Shown here one piece after another: positions 33,025 to 48,120 of a DNA stretch of 64,000 bases (position 1 is its first letter; each line of letters starts with the position of its first letter). The notes below the pieces were generated by a model, which searched no databases, had not been told where the DNA came from, and saw only the letters and a list, made by a program, of their open reading frames with translations. Origin of the DNA: Wurfbainia villosa (lineage: Eukaryota; Streptophyta; Magnoliopsida; Zingiberales; Zingiberaceae). Location of the stretch: contig CM046000.1 in NCBI GenBank assembly GCA_025175895.1, positions 40,832,720-40,896,719 of the forward strand, written 5' to 3'. The position numbers and the translations under genes were made by a program.

Positions 33025-35247
33025 TGTTGGGTTTCCGGCACCGCGGCGTGTGTGTGTTCGATCATGTTTCATAAACATGAGCACAGCGGAAGCAATTAAA
33101 AATAATAAATCTATATTTATTACAACACACACAACACACGCATGCATATTACAACAAGTGTAGACATAACCGTAAATTAAAATTTGCAATAAAAGAAATT
33201 TATCTACGTTATACCTTTCGTATGACGTGTAGCGGGAACGACATCAACCGGAACGATCCTCGTAAGAATCGTCTCTATCCGTATCCACGCCGAGCTCCTC
33301 GGGATGACTTCGCTAACTCACGAGCTTCGTCTTCGTATGGGTTACTAGCCTCGTGTTGAAGACGACGTGATCGAGAGATGATCACGATCCGAATCCAAAT
33401 TCGGATCCTAAAACGAGTTCTCAAAACTCGCTTCTCCGGAGAGGTATTCGTCAACCGTTTGACGAATCCTTCGTCCCCCACCTCAGAGGATTACCGGAGA
33501 TCAAATCCCCGGTAAGTTAGCCGCTGTCGGAGCACTAACCGTCGTCCAAACGACGCTCCGACAACAAAGAAACAAGCTGTCCAGAAAAACTGGACAACTT
33601 TTGGTGGAGGAATAGAGGCCGGCTAAGGAAAGATGGAAGCTCACCTTATCACCGAACCCAAAGGAGATCGCCGGAGAGTCGCCGGAGGTTCTCCGGCTGA
33701 AGCTTGGACGCCGGCAAAGACTTGGACGGCAGCACACAAGCTGGGCGGCGGCAGCTTTAGGGTTGGCGCCAATTAACTCCAAGGTGGAGGTGGGCGGCAA
33801 CTCAAGGGGGGCTAGGGTTTTGATTAGGGCTTAATTATCCCTTAAGCCCTCTTTTATAGAGAACTACTTCTCTTAATGGTTATTGGATCATAACCATTAG
33901 GTCCGTTAACCCGCTCCATTAGGATAAGTTAAAATAAACCAAACCATGATGGTTTATTTTAAGTTAAAATGAACTGAACCAACTTTTGGTTCATTCGTTT
34001 AAAATAAACCAAACCCTTTGGTTTATTCTCATCCATTGGATTAGAACCAAACCATTTTGGTCCATCCATTATGTCTTCATAAGACACGGCCCATCCACGC
34101 TTCCATTGCGACTGAAATAATTTCATGCTCGCTTTATGTTTGGTCCAACCAAACATAGTTTCTCTCGGTCTGAGAATACCATTCTCAAGCTCGTTTTAAA
34201 TCCTTTGGATTACACTCGTTGTGCGTGTGACCAAATAAGTTCTCGATTTATGTTGGTCGTCTATAATTAACCATTAATTATAGAACGATCATGAGTGGCA
34301 CCTAGTAGTACATCATGATCCCCAATTAACCGAAAAGATCAACGGTTGATCCAGAACTATTTCTGAAACCCTTCAGAAGCTCGAATGAATCATGCCCCAT
34401 TCCCTTCACTCATCTTATACCCACTTGGTTCAGGACATGGTCTATAGTGTCAGTCCCCACTAGGCTGACTACGTCACACCTAGCCCAAGTATCATTTCCT
34501 CGTCCTACGGATTCTAGTTACTCCACATGTATCGAAGAGTACCTTACTCTAAACATATAATGCTTTGGCCAAAGACTTTAGTAACAATCCGACGAGAGGC
34601 CATGGGTATACATCTCCTCGCAAGGAGTGGTGAATCCTTTATAGGCTATTCAAACACCTTCGATCACTTCGACTTATACCCAATCATCCCGGGTCCACAT
34701 CTCCTTAGAGATGTTTGCTTAAGATGTCAAAGCATAAGTCTCCATGATCAAGATGACTTGAATACCGCAAGTCAAAGGAACATCGCACTTAAGCCACAGT
34801 AAGAGCTTCATTGACATATCTAAATATGCAGAGAACCATATGAAGTCTTACGGCTGGTCACTCCAATGAACTAGTTACCATAACTAGCATCCACGATTAA
34901 CTCCGGACATCACTATGTCTCCAGCCAGTGAGAATCAGCTGCTTGGATACACCAAGGAGTATACCTCGTGCTAGTCTCTACAGAATTGATGGTGTCCAAA
35001 TCCATCAATTCATCGACTAGGGATAATTCCGATACATCACAATTACACATGTAGAGATACTCACTAGTTGTGATCCAATCACAAATTCTCTCATGCTGTG
35101 AATCGCATCGTGGACATTCAGTAAATGAGTTTAAGATCCAATCAAAAACATGAAACATGTATACTCAAATAGTGAATCTTCATTTATCATATAAATGGTT
35201 CATACATAAGGCGATTGCCTTAGGACATCTCTCATATATTACTAATA
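33025..35247 (-). repeat. 3' LTR of El2
   Basis: 2223 bp, homologous to the El1 and El3 LTRs. Hairpin series at about 33367-33600, TATA at 33848-33858. An inverted repeat around CGTCGT/ACGACG with loop CCAA (about 33540-33555) is perfect here but damaged in El1. Confidence 0.88.
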
Positions 35248-35261
35248 GACTCCCACTTGGC

Positions 35262-38200
35262 CTAATGCCAATCGCTACGGTATCCAATACCATAAGCTCG
35301 TACATGACCCTCAAACTTACTTTGAGGTAATGCCTTAGTCAAAGGATCCGCTAAGTTCCTTTAAGTGGGAATTTTCTCGATTTGTATTTCGTTCCTACTG
35401 ATGATCTCTCTGATAAGATGATAGCGGTGAAGCACATGTTTGGATCATTGATGAGACAACATCAAGTTCAGAGATGAACTTCTTGATCCAAACCGCTTCC
35501 TTTGCTGCTTCCAAAGTTGCAATGTTTTCTGCCTTAGTGGCAGAATCCGCTATAGCGTCAAGCTTGGAACCTTTCCAACTTATTGCGCCTCCATTCCAGG
35601 TGAATACATACCCAGACTAAGACATGGAATCATCCTTGCCTGTCTAGAGCTGGCATCCGTATACCCACGTATCACCATGTACCCTTCTCTATATATTAGG
35701 AACACATCCTTAGTTCTTCTTAAGTACTTAAGGATCGTCTTGACAGCCACCCAATGATCCATTCCTGGATCAGACTGGTATTTGCTCATGACACTCAGAG
35801 CATACGATACATCGGGCCTCGTACATAACATAGCATTCATGATAGATCCTATTGCGGATGCATAGGGAATCTTACTCATGCAAATCCTCTCGTCTTCTGT
35901 GCGCGGACACATAGACTTCGAAAGGTGTATCTCATGCCTGATGGGTAGGAAACCTTTCTTGGATTCCGACATGCTAAACCTCTTTAGCACTCGGTCTATA
36001 TATGAAGACTGCGAAAGACCAAGCAACCGTTTCGATCTATCTCTATAGATCTTAATCCCGAGGATGTAGGTTGCTTCTCCCAGGTCTTTCATGGAGAATG
36101 TCTTGGATAACCAAACCTTCACTGACTGTAAGATTGAAACATCGTTTCCTATAAGTAGTATGTCATCGACATACAATACTAGGAATACGACTGCACTCCC
36201 ACTAACCTTCTTGTACATACAAGGTTCGTCTGGATTTTGTGAGAAATCAAACCTTTTGATTGTCTCATCAAAACGGATATTCCAGCTCCTGGATGCTTGC
36301 TTCAATCCATAAATGGATCGTCGCAATTTGCATACCTTGGTTTTATCAACCGATGTGAAACCCTCAGGCTGTATCATATACACGTCCTCGAGTAGGTTTC
36401 CATTAAGGAAAGATGCTTTCACATCCATCTGCCATATCTCATAATCATAATGAGCCGCTATGGCCAGGAGCATCCGAATGGATTTAAGCATAGCTACAGG
36501 CGAATAGGTTTCGTCATAATCAACACCTTGCTTTTGACGATATCCTTTCGCCACCAATCTAGCCTTATAGGTAATCACATTACCATCCATGTCGGTTTTC
36601 TTCTTGAAAACCCACTTGCACCCTATAGGTTTTATCCCTTCAGGTGGGTCAACCAAGTTCCAAACTTGGTTTTCATACATGGAATCCATTTCCGACTTCA
36701 TGGCACCAAGCCACTTATCCCTTTCTGAACTTGTCAGCACTTTTTCATAACTGGTAGGCTCCTCATCATCAATGAGTAACACATCGTTCGATTCACTTAC
36801 GAGAAATCCATATCTCTCAGGAATATTGCGTGTTCTACCAGATCTACGAAGATGTGGTGTTACAATAGGTCCAGTCGATTGCTCATCACTATGAGTTGTC
36901 GACTGTTGTGCTTCACCAGGTATCTCATCAATATCTATTTGAGTCTCTCGAGCCTCCTCAAGCTCGACGACACTCCCACTGTTTTCTTGCAAGAGAAACT
37001 CTTTCTCTAGAAACACAGCATGCCTTGAAACAAACACCTTTTGTTCCTCAGGATGTTAGAATTGGTAACCCCTTGTTTCCTTAGGGTAACCAATAAATAG
37101 ATATTTATCAGACTTAGCATCCAATTTGTCTGATACAGTCCGCTTCACATAAGCAGGACAACCCCATATCTTCAAGTAAGATACATGAGGTTTCTTACTA
37201 TTCCATATCTCATATGGAGTAGTTGAGACTACCTTGGTAGGCATTCTGTTTAACAAGTAAACAGCTGTCTGAAGTGCATAGCCCCAAAAGGACTTGGGAA
37301 GAGTTGCATGATTCATCATTGACCTGACCATGTCCAACAAGGTCCGGTTACGCCTCTCAGATACACCATTATGCTGTGGTGTATATGGCGGAGTCCATTG
37401 AGACAATATACCATTGTCTCTTAGATAATCAAGAAACTCCTGACTCAAGTATTCACCACCTCGATCCGATCGAAGTATTTTAATACTCTTGTCATGTTGT
37501 TTCTCTACTTCATTTCTGAATTCTTTGAACCTTTCAAAGGCTTCAGACTTGTGTTTCATCAAGAACACATACCCAAACCGTGAGTGATCATCGGTGAAGG
37601 TAATGAAGTAGCTATAGCCTCCTAATGCTTGAGTTGACATAGGTCCACATACATCAGTATGTATTAGACCTAGTAACTCTCCCACTCGTTCACCTTTTCC
37701 AGTAAAAGGTAACTTAGTCATCTTGCCTTTTAAGCATGATTCACATGTATCGTATGAATCCAATTCAAACGATTCCAGAATTCCACATCGGTGTAATTCG
37801 GACATGCATTTCTTGCTTATATGGCCAAGACGACAATGCCACATATAGGAGTCTATTTGATTATCCTTTCGAGCACACTTGTTGCTCGCTTCGATATTGA
37901 AAATATCACTGGATACGTCCAACGTATAAACACCATTGCTTAAAGTTCCAGTCCCATAAAGAACTCCATTCAAAGTTATGTAACAACAATTGTTACTAAA
38001 AGTCAAATGGTACCCATTTCTATTTAAACAAGAAATAGAAATGATGTTCTTTATCAACGAAGGAACATAAAAGCAATTGTCCAGTTCTAAGACAAGTCCT
38101 ACAGGGAGTTCCAACAAATACGTTCCGATGGCGAGTGCAGCAACCGTTGCTCCATTCCCAACACGTAAATTTGACTCTCCCCTTGACGAGTCTTCTTCTA

Positions 38201-38946
38201 TTCCTTAGCCCATGTATGTCATTACATATATGTGAGCCACACCCAGTATCAAATACCCAAGTGTCTGAGGAAATAGAATGACAATCAATAAAGAAGATTT
38301 CTGAAGAAGATGAGGCATCCGATGCCTTATTCTTCTTCACGGACTCAAGATAAATCTTGCACTTTCTTCGCAAATGGCTCTCCTTGCCATAATGATGGCA
38401 AGTGCCCTTTTGAGCTGGTTCTGCCTTTTTAGCCTTTTTCTTCTTCCCCTTCTGTTGTTCCTTTGACTCCCTCTTAGAACCTTTCTTTGAGGAATCAACT
38501 AGCAACACCGTCCCCTGCTCATGCTTCTCAGAAGGTTCTACAGTCTTCAGCATGTTGAGCAGTACCACAGATCAACCTTCTTACATCTCAGAGGTGAAGA
38601 GGAGCTTGAAGACTTCGAACCTTTCGAATCTCACTTGCTCATCAACCAACTCATAAAGATGAAGGACTACGATATGAGCATCCATATGCTCATGCTGTTT
38701 TCGTAGCTTGGGTTCCATCATGGCTAGCATGATGCAACTCATTTGTTCAGAATCACTCACATGTTTCTGATAGGCCAACAATTGGTCCAGAGTTGCATTG
38801 TCACTAGGATGGGCGGGAAGAAGCGCTTCGAGGACATTTGCAAGCTTTTCAACCTTGAGAACAATTCTCAAGCTTCTAAGCCAGTCCATGAAGCTCGGCC
38901 CAGTCAATTTATTCGAATCCAAAATGGAACGCAAATTCAAAGACAT
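35262..38946 (-). pseudogene. El2 gag-pol polyprotein, inactivated
   Basis: Same domain order as El1: Gag (from an ATG near 38946), zinc knuckle CHHYGKESHLRRKC with the same Tyr, protease, integrase with the normal HTDVCGP, RSDRGGEY and SERRNRT catalytic motifs, RT with YVDD, RNase H. Breaks: a stop near 38580 in Gag, an extra C near 38178 shifting the frame in protease, and a stop near 37056 between integrase and RT (TAA in place of TAT). It also has the same RNase H frameshift (about 35647) and the same loss of about 75 nt (about 35460) as El1. The RT part (35580-37037, 485 aa) is otherwise open. Confidence 0.88.
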
Positions 38947-40213
38947 CATGATCAATTTTAGAAATACAAAACAAGCATATATGAGAAAATGATTTTAAAA
39001 ATGCATCAATATACATTTATAAATCCCATTCATTTTTCGAATTTCAAAAACCCCAAAATCACTTCGGGAGATTGTAGGTCCATCTCCGAATGGGCTGATA
39101 TCCATCATAGTTATGAACAACCTTGGAGAGAGTCCAACAAGCCATTCATAACTACGACGGTAGGTATCAACTATACCGATTGCATATCACGTATATGCAA
39201 CTATCACAATGTGCTATCAACTAATTGAATGTTCACACATACATCGGGTTGTTAACACATTAACAAGTATGCATCATATGCATAGCACCCAACTTCACCT
39301 CCCTTTACATCGACCTTGGAGAGAGTCCAACAAGGCGATGCTCCAGGTTAAAGCCAACCCATTAATCAGGACATAGTTTTAATATGGTTAGAGCGCATTC
39401 AACCAATTAGCCCAGCTTGGAGAGAGTCCAACAACCAAAGCTAACGATTGACCTCTGACTCTTACCATATTAGTATTAAACTATTCCATGGTTTGAACAT
39501 ATTCGAGTTGTAGGGCTTGGAGAGTCCAACAACCCAAACAAGAAACAGAACTCTGGTTCTAACCATATTAATGGAAGGTGTAGGCTTTAATATTGATTAA
39601 GGGTTTTATGTCTCATCCTCTTTGCATGCAAATAACTATTATCTACATGACATGACATACATGGCATACATCTACATGTCACGACACGCATGGCATAATG
39701 TTATGCATCTAATGCAATTACATGGCATACAATTATGTCATGTATATAATTTCCTTATCTGTCATAACTATTTATGGAAATAAAATATGTTTAAGATTTG
39801 ATTCTCCAAATCAAATCATAATTAAATTAGGAAACAAATTTCCAAATCTAATCACATATTTTATTCATGGAATTATTTGATTAAGGAAAATCTATTTAGG
39901 AAACCAATTTCCTAAATCATTAAAACTACTTATGGAAATAAAATATTTTAAGATTTGATTTCCCAAATCAAATCATGATTAAATTAGGAAACAAATTTCC
40001 AGAATCTAATCAAATATTTTATTTATGGAAAATATCAATTTCCATAAATACGTCCAACTTTCCAAAAGTGGAAGATTTCCATATATACTTCTAGACTTTC
40101 CAAAATTGAAAAATTTCCATAAATACTTCTAAATTTCCAAAATTAGAAAATTTCCAGAAATACATTATGACTATCGCAAAACCATTTTACGATTATGTCG
40201 AAACACAACCTGG
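38947..40213 (-). other. El2 leader between PBS and gag
   Basis: No gene. Four TTGGA/TCCAA hairpins at 39123-39137, 39316-39330, 39417-39431 and 39517-39529. The last has a shortened loop but an intact stem. Confidence 0.7.
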
Positions 40214-40225
40214 GCTCTGATACCA
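40214..40225 (-). other. Primer-binding site of El2
   Basis: TGGTATCAGAGC, complementary to initiator tRNA-Met, next to the 5' LTR end at 40227. Confidence 0.9.
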
Positions 40226-40780
40226 CTGTTGGGTTTCCGGCACCGCGGCGTGTGTGTGTTCGATCATGTTTCATAAACATGAGCACAGCGGAAGCAATTA
40301 AAAATAATAAATCTATATTTATTACAACACACACAACACACGCATGCATATTACAATAAGTGTAGACATAACCGGAAATTAAAATTTGCAATAAAAGAAA
40401 TTTATCTACGTTATACCTTTCGTATGACGTGTAGCGGGAACGGCATCAACCGGAACGATCCTCGTAAGAATCGTCTCTATCCGTATCCACGCCGAGCTCC
40501 TCGGGATGACTTCGCTAAGTCACGAGCTTCGTCTTCGTACGGGTTACTAGCCTCGTGTTGAAGACGACGTGATCGAGAGATGATCACGATCCGAATCCAA
40601 ATTCGGATTCTAAAATGAGTTCTCAAAACTCGCTTTTCCGGAGAGGTATTCGTCAACCGTTTGACGAATCCTTCGTCCCCCACCTCAGAGGATTACCGGA
40701 GATCAAATCCCCCGTAAGTTAGCCGCTGTCGGAGCACTAACCGTCGTCCAAACGACGCTCCGACAACAAAGAAACAAGCT

Positions 40781-40785
40781 GTCCA
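40781..40785. other. TSD of El3, left copy (GTCCA)
   Basis: Repeated exactly at 50288-50292. Confidence 0.9.
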
Positions 40786-42981
40786 TGTTGGGTTTCCGGC
40801 AACGCGGCGTGTGTGTGTTCAATCATGTTTCGTAAACATGAGCACAACGGAAGCAATTAAAAATAATAAATCTATATTTATTACAACACACACAACACAC
40901 GCATGCTATTACAACAAGTGTAGACATAACCGTAAATTAAAATTTGCAATAAAAGAAAATTATCTACGTTATACCTTCCGTATGACGTGTAGCGGGAACG
41001 GCATCAACCGGAACGATCCTTGTAAGAATCGTCTCTATCCGTATCCACGCCGAGCTCCTCAGGATGACTTCGCTAAGTCACGAGCTTCGTCTTCGTACGG
41101 GTTACTAGCCTCGTGTTGAAGACGACGTGATCGAGAGATGATCACGATCCGAATCCAAATTCGGATCCTAAAACGAGTTCTCAAAACTCGCTTCTCCGGA
41201 GAGGTATTCGTCAACCGTTTGACGAATCCTTCGTCCTCCACCTCAGAGGATTACCAGAGATCAAATCCCCGGTAAGTTAGCCGCTGTCGGAGCACTAACC
41301 GTCGTCCAAACGACGCTCCGACGAGAGGAGGAGAAGCTGTCCAGAAAACTGGACAGCTTGGTGGAGGATATAGGCGCCGGCCAACCAAGGAAAGAAAAGC
41401 CTCACCTTGATGCCAAACCTATAGGAGATCACCGGAGGGTCGCTGGAGGTTCACCGGCTGAAGGTTGGTCGGAAGGCTGCACCACAAGCTGGGCGGCAAC
41501 AAGATGTTGGGCGCCGAATTTTCCAACAAGAGGTGGGCGGCAGCTTTTTGTTGGGCGGCAACTAGGTTTAGGGTTTTGGATGATTAGGGTTTAACAATCC
41601 CTTAAGCCCTCTTTTATAGAGAACTAATTCTCTTAATGGTTAATGGATCATATCCATAAAGCCCGTTAACCCGCTCCATTAGGATAAGTTAAAATAAACC
41701 AAACCATGATGGTTTATTTTAAGTTAAAACGAACCGAACCAACCTTTGGTTCATTCGTTTAATATAAACCAAACCCTTTGGTTTATTCTCATCCCTTGGA
41801 TTAGAACCAAACCATTTTGGTCCATCCATTATGTCTTCATAAGACACGGCCCATCCACGCTTCCATTGCGACTGAAACAATTTCATGCTCGCTTTATGTT
41901 TGGTCCAACCAAACATAGTTTCCTGGCCGAGAATCCCATTCTCAAGCTCGCTTTTAAATCCTTTGGATTACACTCACAGCGTGTGACCAAATAGGTTCTC
42001 GCTTATGTTGGCCGCCTATAATTAACCATTAATTATAGAACGATCATGAGTGGCACCTAGTAGTACATCATGATCCCCAATTAACCAAAAGATCAACCTG
42101 ATCCGTAACTATTTCTCAAACCCTTCAAGAGCTCGAATGAATCGTGCCCCATTCCCTTCACTCATCTTATACCCACTTGGTTCAGACATGGTCTATTGTG
42201 TCACCTCACTAGGTCGACTACGCCACACCTAGCCCAAGTATCATTTCCTCGCCCTACGGATTCTAGTTACTCCACATGTATCAAGAGTACTTTACTCTAA
42301 ACATGTAATGCTTTGGCCAAAGACTTTAGTAACAATCCGACGAGAGGCCATGGGTATACATCTCCTCGCAAGGAGTGGTGAATCTTTATAGGCTATTCAA
42401 ACACCTTCGATCACTTCGACTTATACCCAATCATCCCGGTCCACATCTCCTTAGAGATGTTTGCTTAAGATGTCAAAGCATAAGTCTCCATGATCAAGAT
42501 GACTTGAATACCGCAAGTCAAAGGAACATCGCACTTAAGCCACAAAGAAGAACTTCATTGACATATCTATATATGCAGAGAACCATATGAAGTCTTACTA
42601 CCTGGTCACTCCAATGAACTAGTTACCATAACTAGCATCCACGATTAACTCCGACATCACAATGTCTCAAAGGAGAATCACCGCTTGGATACACCAAGGA
42701 GTATACTCGGTCTCAATGCACTGATGGTGTCCAAATCCATCAATTCATCGACTAGGATAATTCCGATACATCACAATTACACATGTAGAGATACTCACTA
42801 GTTGTGATCCAATCACAAATTCTCTCATGCTGTGAATCGTATCGTGGACATTCAGTAAATGAGTTTAAGATCCAATCAAATACATTAAACATGTATACTC
42901 AAATAGTGAATCTTCATTTATCATATAAATGGTTCATACATAAGGCGATTGGCTTAGGACATCTCTCATATATTACTAACA
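40786..42981 (-). repeat. 3' LTR of El3
   Basis: 2196 bp; ends ...TTACTAACA before the polypurine tract (sense AAGTGGGAGTC). TATA at 41608-41618. Confidence 0.88.
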
Positions 42982-42995
42982 GACTCCCACTTGGC

Positions 42996-45900
42996 CTAAT
43001 GCCAATCGCTACGGTATCCAATACCATAAGCTCTAACATGACCCTCAAACTTACTTTGAGGTAATGCTTTAGTCAAAGGATCCGCTAAGTTCCTTTTAGT
43101 GGGAATTTTCTCGATTTGTTTTTCGTTCATACTTATGATCTCTCTGATAAGATGATAGCGGCGAAGCACATGTTTGGATCGTTGATGAGACCTTGGCTCT
43201 TTCGCCTGTGCAATTGCTCCATTGTTGTCGCAGTAGACCGGTATTGCTTCAACAATGGCCGGAATCACACCAAGTTCATGAACGAACTTCTTGATCCAAA
43301 CCGCCTTTCGCCGCCGCAATATATTCTCGCCTCGCGGTAGAATCCGCTACGCCTCTTGTTTGGAACTTTTCCAACTCATCGCCCCCATTCAAGGTGAACA
43401 CGTATCCGCATCGAGACCGGAATCATCCTTGTCTGTCTCGAAGCCGCATCCGTATACCCGCGATCACCATGTCCCTTCTCCATATATTAGGAACACATCC
43501 TTAGTTCTTCTCAAGTACTTAAGGATCGCCTTAACACCGCCCAATGATCCATTCCTAGATCGGATTGGTATCTGCTCGTGACACTCAGAGCGTACGATAC
43601 ATCGGGCCTCGTACATAACATAGCATACATGATAGATCCTATTGCGGATGCATAGGGAATCTTACTCATGCAAATCCTCTCGCCTTCAGCGGACACATAG
43701 ACTTCGAAAGGTGTTCCCATGCCCGATGGGTAGATAACCTTTCTTGGATTCGACATGCTAAACCTCTTTAGCACTCGGCCTATATATGTAGACCGCGAAA
43801 GACCAAGCAAACCGCTTCGATCTATCTCTATAGATCTTAATCCCAAGGATGTAGGTTGCTTCTCCCTGTGTCTTTCATGGAGAATGTCTTGGATAACCAA
43901 ACCTTAATCGATCAGTAAGATTGACACATCGCTTTCCTATAAGTAATATGTCATCGACATACAATACTAGGAACACGACTGCACTCCCACTAACCTTCTT
44001 GTACACACAAGGTTCGTCTGGATTTTGTGAGAAATCAAACTTTTGATTGTCTCATCAAAACGGATATTCCAGCTCCTGGATGCTTGCTTCAATCCATAAA
44101 TGGATCGCCGAATTTGCATACCTTGGTTTTATCAACCGATGTGAAACCTCAGTCAGATCATATACACGCCCTCGAGCTGTGTTTCCATTAAGGAAAGCCG
44201 CTTACATCCATCCGCCATATCTCATAATCATAATGAGCCGCTATGGCAGAGCATCCGAATGGATTTAAGATAGCTACAGTAATAGGTTTCGCCATAATCA
44301 ACACCTTGTTTTGATTTATATCCTTTCGCCACCAATCTAGCCTTATAGGTAATCACATTACCATCCATGTCGGTTTTCTTCTTGAAAACCCACTTGCACC
44401 CTATAGGCTTTATGCCTTCAGTGGGTCAACCAAGTTCCAAACTTGGTTTTCATACATGGAATCCATTTCGACTTCATGGCACCAAGCCACTTATCCCTTT
44501 CTCGAACTTGTCGACTTCTTCATAACTGGTAGGCTCCTCATCATCAATGAGTAACACGTCGTTCGATTCGCTTACGAGAAATCCATATCTCTCAGGAATA
44601 TTACGTGTTCTACCAGATCTACGAAGATGTGGTGTTACAATAGGTCTAGCCGATTGCTCATCACTATGAGTTGTCACGGTACAGGCTTCACTGTGTATCT
44701 CATCAATGTCTATTTGAGTCTCTCGAGCCTCCTCAAGCTCGACGACACTCCCACTGTTTTCTTGCAAGAGAAACTCTTTCTCTAGAAACACAGCATGCCT
44801 TGAAACAAACACCTTTTGTTCCACAGGCTGATAGAATTGGTAACCCCTTGTTTCCTTAGGGTATCCAATAAATAGACATTTATCAGACTTAGCATCCAAT
44901 TTGCGACATACCCGCTTCACATAAGCAGATAACCCCATATCTTCAAGTAAGATACATGAGGTTTCTTACTAGCCCATATCTCATATGGAGTAGTAGAGAC
45001 TACCTTGGTAGGCATTCTCGCTTAACAAGTAAACACTGTCAAGTGCATAACCCCAAAAGGACTTGGGAAGAGTCGCATGATTCATCATTGACCTGACCAT
45101 GTCCAACAAGGTCCGGTTACGCCTCTCAGATACACCATTATGCTGTGGTGTATAGGGCGGAGTCCATTGAGACAATATGCCATTGTCTCTTAGATAATCA
45201 AGAAACTCTTGACTTAAGTATTCACCACCTCGATCCGATCGAAGTATTTTAATACTCTTGTCATGTTGTTTCTCTACTTCATTTCTGAATTCTTTGAACC
45301 TTTCAAAGGCTTCAGACTTGTGTTTCATCAAGAACACATACCCAAACCGTGAGTGATCATCGGTGAAGGTAATGAAGTAGCTATAGCCTCCTAATGCTTG
45401 AGTTGACATAGGTCCACATACATCAGTATGTACTAGACCTAGTAACTCTCCCACTCGTTCACCTTTTCCAGTAAAAGGTAACTTAGTCATCTTGCCTTTT
45501 AAGCATGATTCGCATGTATCGTATGAATCCAATTCAAACGATTCCAGAATTCCACATCGGTGTAATTCGGACATGCGTTTCTTGCTTATATGGCCAAGAC
45601 GACAATGCCACATATAGGAGTCTATTTGATTATCCTTTCGAGCACGCGTGTTGCTCGCTTCGATATTGAAAATGTCACTGGATACGTCCAACGTATAAAT
45701 GCCATTACTCAAAGTTCCAGTTCCATAAAGTACGCCATTCAAAGTTATATAACAACAATTGTTACTAAACGTTAAAATGGAAACCATTTCTATTTAAACA
45801 GAAATAGAAACAATGTTCTTTATTAGAGAAGGAACATAATAGCAATTGTCCAGCCCAAGACTAGTCCACTAGGAGCTTCAAAGAAATAAGTTCCGATGGC

Positions 45901-46850
45901 GACCGCAAAGAACCTTTGCTCCATTGCCAACTCGCAAATTTGACTCCCCTCTGACAAGTCTTCTTCTATTCCTTAGCCCCTGTATGTCATTACATATATG
46001 TGAGCCACACCCAGTATCCAATACCCAAGTGTCTAAGGAAATAGAATGAAAATGAATAACGAAGATACCTGAAGAGGATGGGGCATCGGATGCCTACTTC
46101 TTCTTCATGGAATCAAGATAAATCTTGCGCTTTTCGCCAGGGCCTTCCTTGCCACGGATGGCAAGTGCCCTTTATACTGTTCCGCCTTTCTTTGCCTTTT
46201 TCTTTCCTTTCTTCTCGTTTCTTTTGCCTTCCTCTTAGAACCTTTCGAGGAATCAATTCAATGTAACCGCCTTTCTCTCATGCTTTACGTAAGGCTCCAC
46301 AGCTTCAAAGATATCGAGGAGCTCTGAATGGTGGATTCCAATTTGTTCATCCGATAGTTCATCACAAATTGTGAGAAACTCTTGGGCAAACAATGCAGAA
46401 TTAAGTCAATACTTAACTCATGATCCATCACAAAACCGAGGGTAGCTAGTCCGATGTACTGCTCATCTTTAGCACAAACCGCACTACTGCATTTAACCTT
46501 CTTGCATCTTCATAGTGAAGAGGAGCCTAGAGACCTCAACCTTTCGGATCTCGCTTGCTCATCGAACAACTCATGAAGATGGAAGACCATAGTATTAGCA
46601 TCCATATGCTCATGCCGCTGCACCAGTACCATCGCCAGCATGATGCAACTCGCCACCACCGTAACCCGCCACATGCTTCGAGAGACCAACATTTGGTCCG
46701 AGTTGCATCGCCCTTAGACGGCCAGAAGAGGCTCTTCAAGGACATATGCAAGCTTTTCCGCTGAGAACAATTCCTCGTGTTTCTAAGCCACCCAGAAGTT
46801 AGGCCCACACTTGTTCAATCCAAAATAGTGCGCAAATTCAAAGACGCCAT
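42996..46850 (-). pseudogene. El3 gag-pol polyprotein, heavily fragmented
   Basis: Recognisable pieces from right to left: Gag start near 46850 (MASLNLR), Gag fragments (46510-46808), a damaged zinc-knuckle region near 46125-46160, GAG-pre-integrase and integrase core (44981-45787, with HTDVCGP and RSDRGGEY intact), integrase end and linker (44474-44938), RT fragments including 43511-43900, and RNase H (42996-43319) with the YCDNNGA motif and the C-terminal YHLIREI...LADPLTKALP sequence. Frames change many times through 1-3 base losses, often at CAG/CTG or CCGG. The RNase H C-terminus is open, unlike El1 and El2. Confidence 0.85.
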
Positions 46851-48108
46851 GATCAATTTATGACCTAGAAATACAAAACGAGCATATATGAGAAAATGAT
46901 TTTAAAATGCATCAATATACATTTATAAATCCCATTCATTTTTGAATTTCAAAACCCTTAAAATCACTTCGAGATCGTAGGTCCATCTCCGAATGGTCGA
47001 TATCCATCATAGATAAGAACAACCTTGGAGTGAGTCCAACAAGCCATTCTTAGCTATGATGGTGGGTATCAAGTATACCGATTACATATCATGTATATGT
47101 AACTATCACAATGTGCTATCAACTAATTGAATGTTTACACATACATTGGGTTGTTAACACATTAACAAGTATGCATCATATGCATAGCACCCAACTTCAC
47201 CTCTCTTCACATCGACTGGAGTGAGTCCAACAAATCGATGCTCCAAGTTAAAGCCGACCCATTAATCGAAATAGTTTTAATATGGTTAGAGCGCATTCAA
47301 CCAATTAGCCAGCTTGGAGTGAGTCCAACAACCCAAACTAACGATTGACCTCCGACTCTTACCATATTAGAGTTAAACTATTCCAATGATTTGAACATGT
47401 TCAGTTCGAGCCGGCTTGAGAGAGTCCAACAACCCAAACAAGAAATGTAACTCCGGGTTCTAACCATATTAATGGAAGGTGTAGGCTTTAATATTGAGTT
47501 AGGGTTTTATGTCTCATCCTCTTTGCATGCAAATAACTATTATCTACATGGCATGGCATACATGGCATACATCTACATGTCACGACACGCATGGCATAAT
47601 GTTATGCATCTAATGCAATTACATGGCATACAATTATGTCATGTATATAATTTCCTTATATGTCATAACTATTTATGGAAATAAAATATGTTTAAGATTT
47701 GATTCTCCAAATCAAATCATAATTAAATTAGGAAACAAATTTCCAAATCTAATCACATATTTTATTCATGGAATTATTTGATTAAGGAAAATCTATTTAG
47801 GAAACCAATTTCCTAAATCATTAAAACTACTTATGGAAATAAAATATTTTAAGATTTGATTTCAAATCAAATCATGATTAAATTAGGAAACAAATTTCCA
47901 GAATCTAATCAAATATTTTATTTATGGAAAATATCAATTTCATAAATACTTCCAACTTTCCAAAAGTGGAAGATTTATAAATACTTCTAGACTTTCCAAA
48001 ATTGAAAAATTTCCATAAATACTTCTAAATTTCCAAAATTTAGAAAATTTCCAGAAATACATTATGACTATCGCAAACCATTTTACGATTATGTCAAACA
48101 CAACCTCG
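46851..48108 (-). other. El3 leader between PBS and gag
   Basis: No gene. Four hairpin copies at 47025-47039, 47216-47230, 47314-47328 and 47416-47429 (loop GTGAG in the first three; the last two lie close to the El1 spacing). One stem base is changed in the second and lost in the fourth. Confidence 0.65.
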
Positions 48109-48119
48109 GCTCGATACCA
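48109..48119 (-). other. Primer-binding site of El3, one base short
   Basis: Plus strand GCTCGATACCA against GCTCTGATACCA in El1, El2 and El4: the T between C and G is missing. Confidence 0.7.
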
Positions 48120-48120
48120 T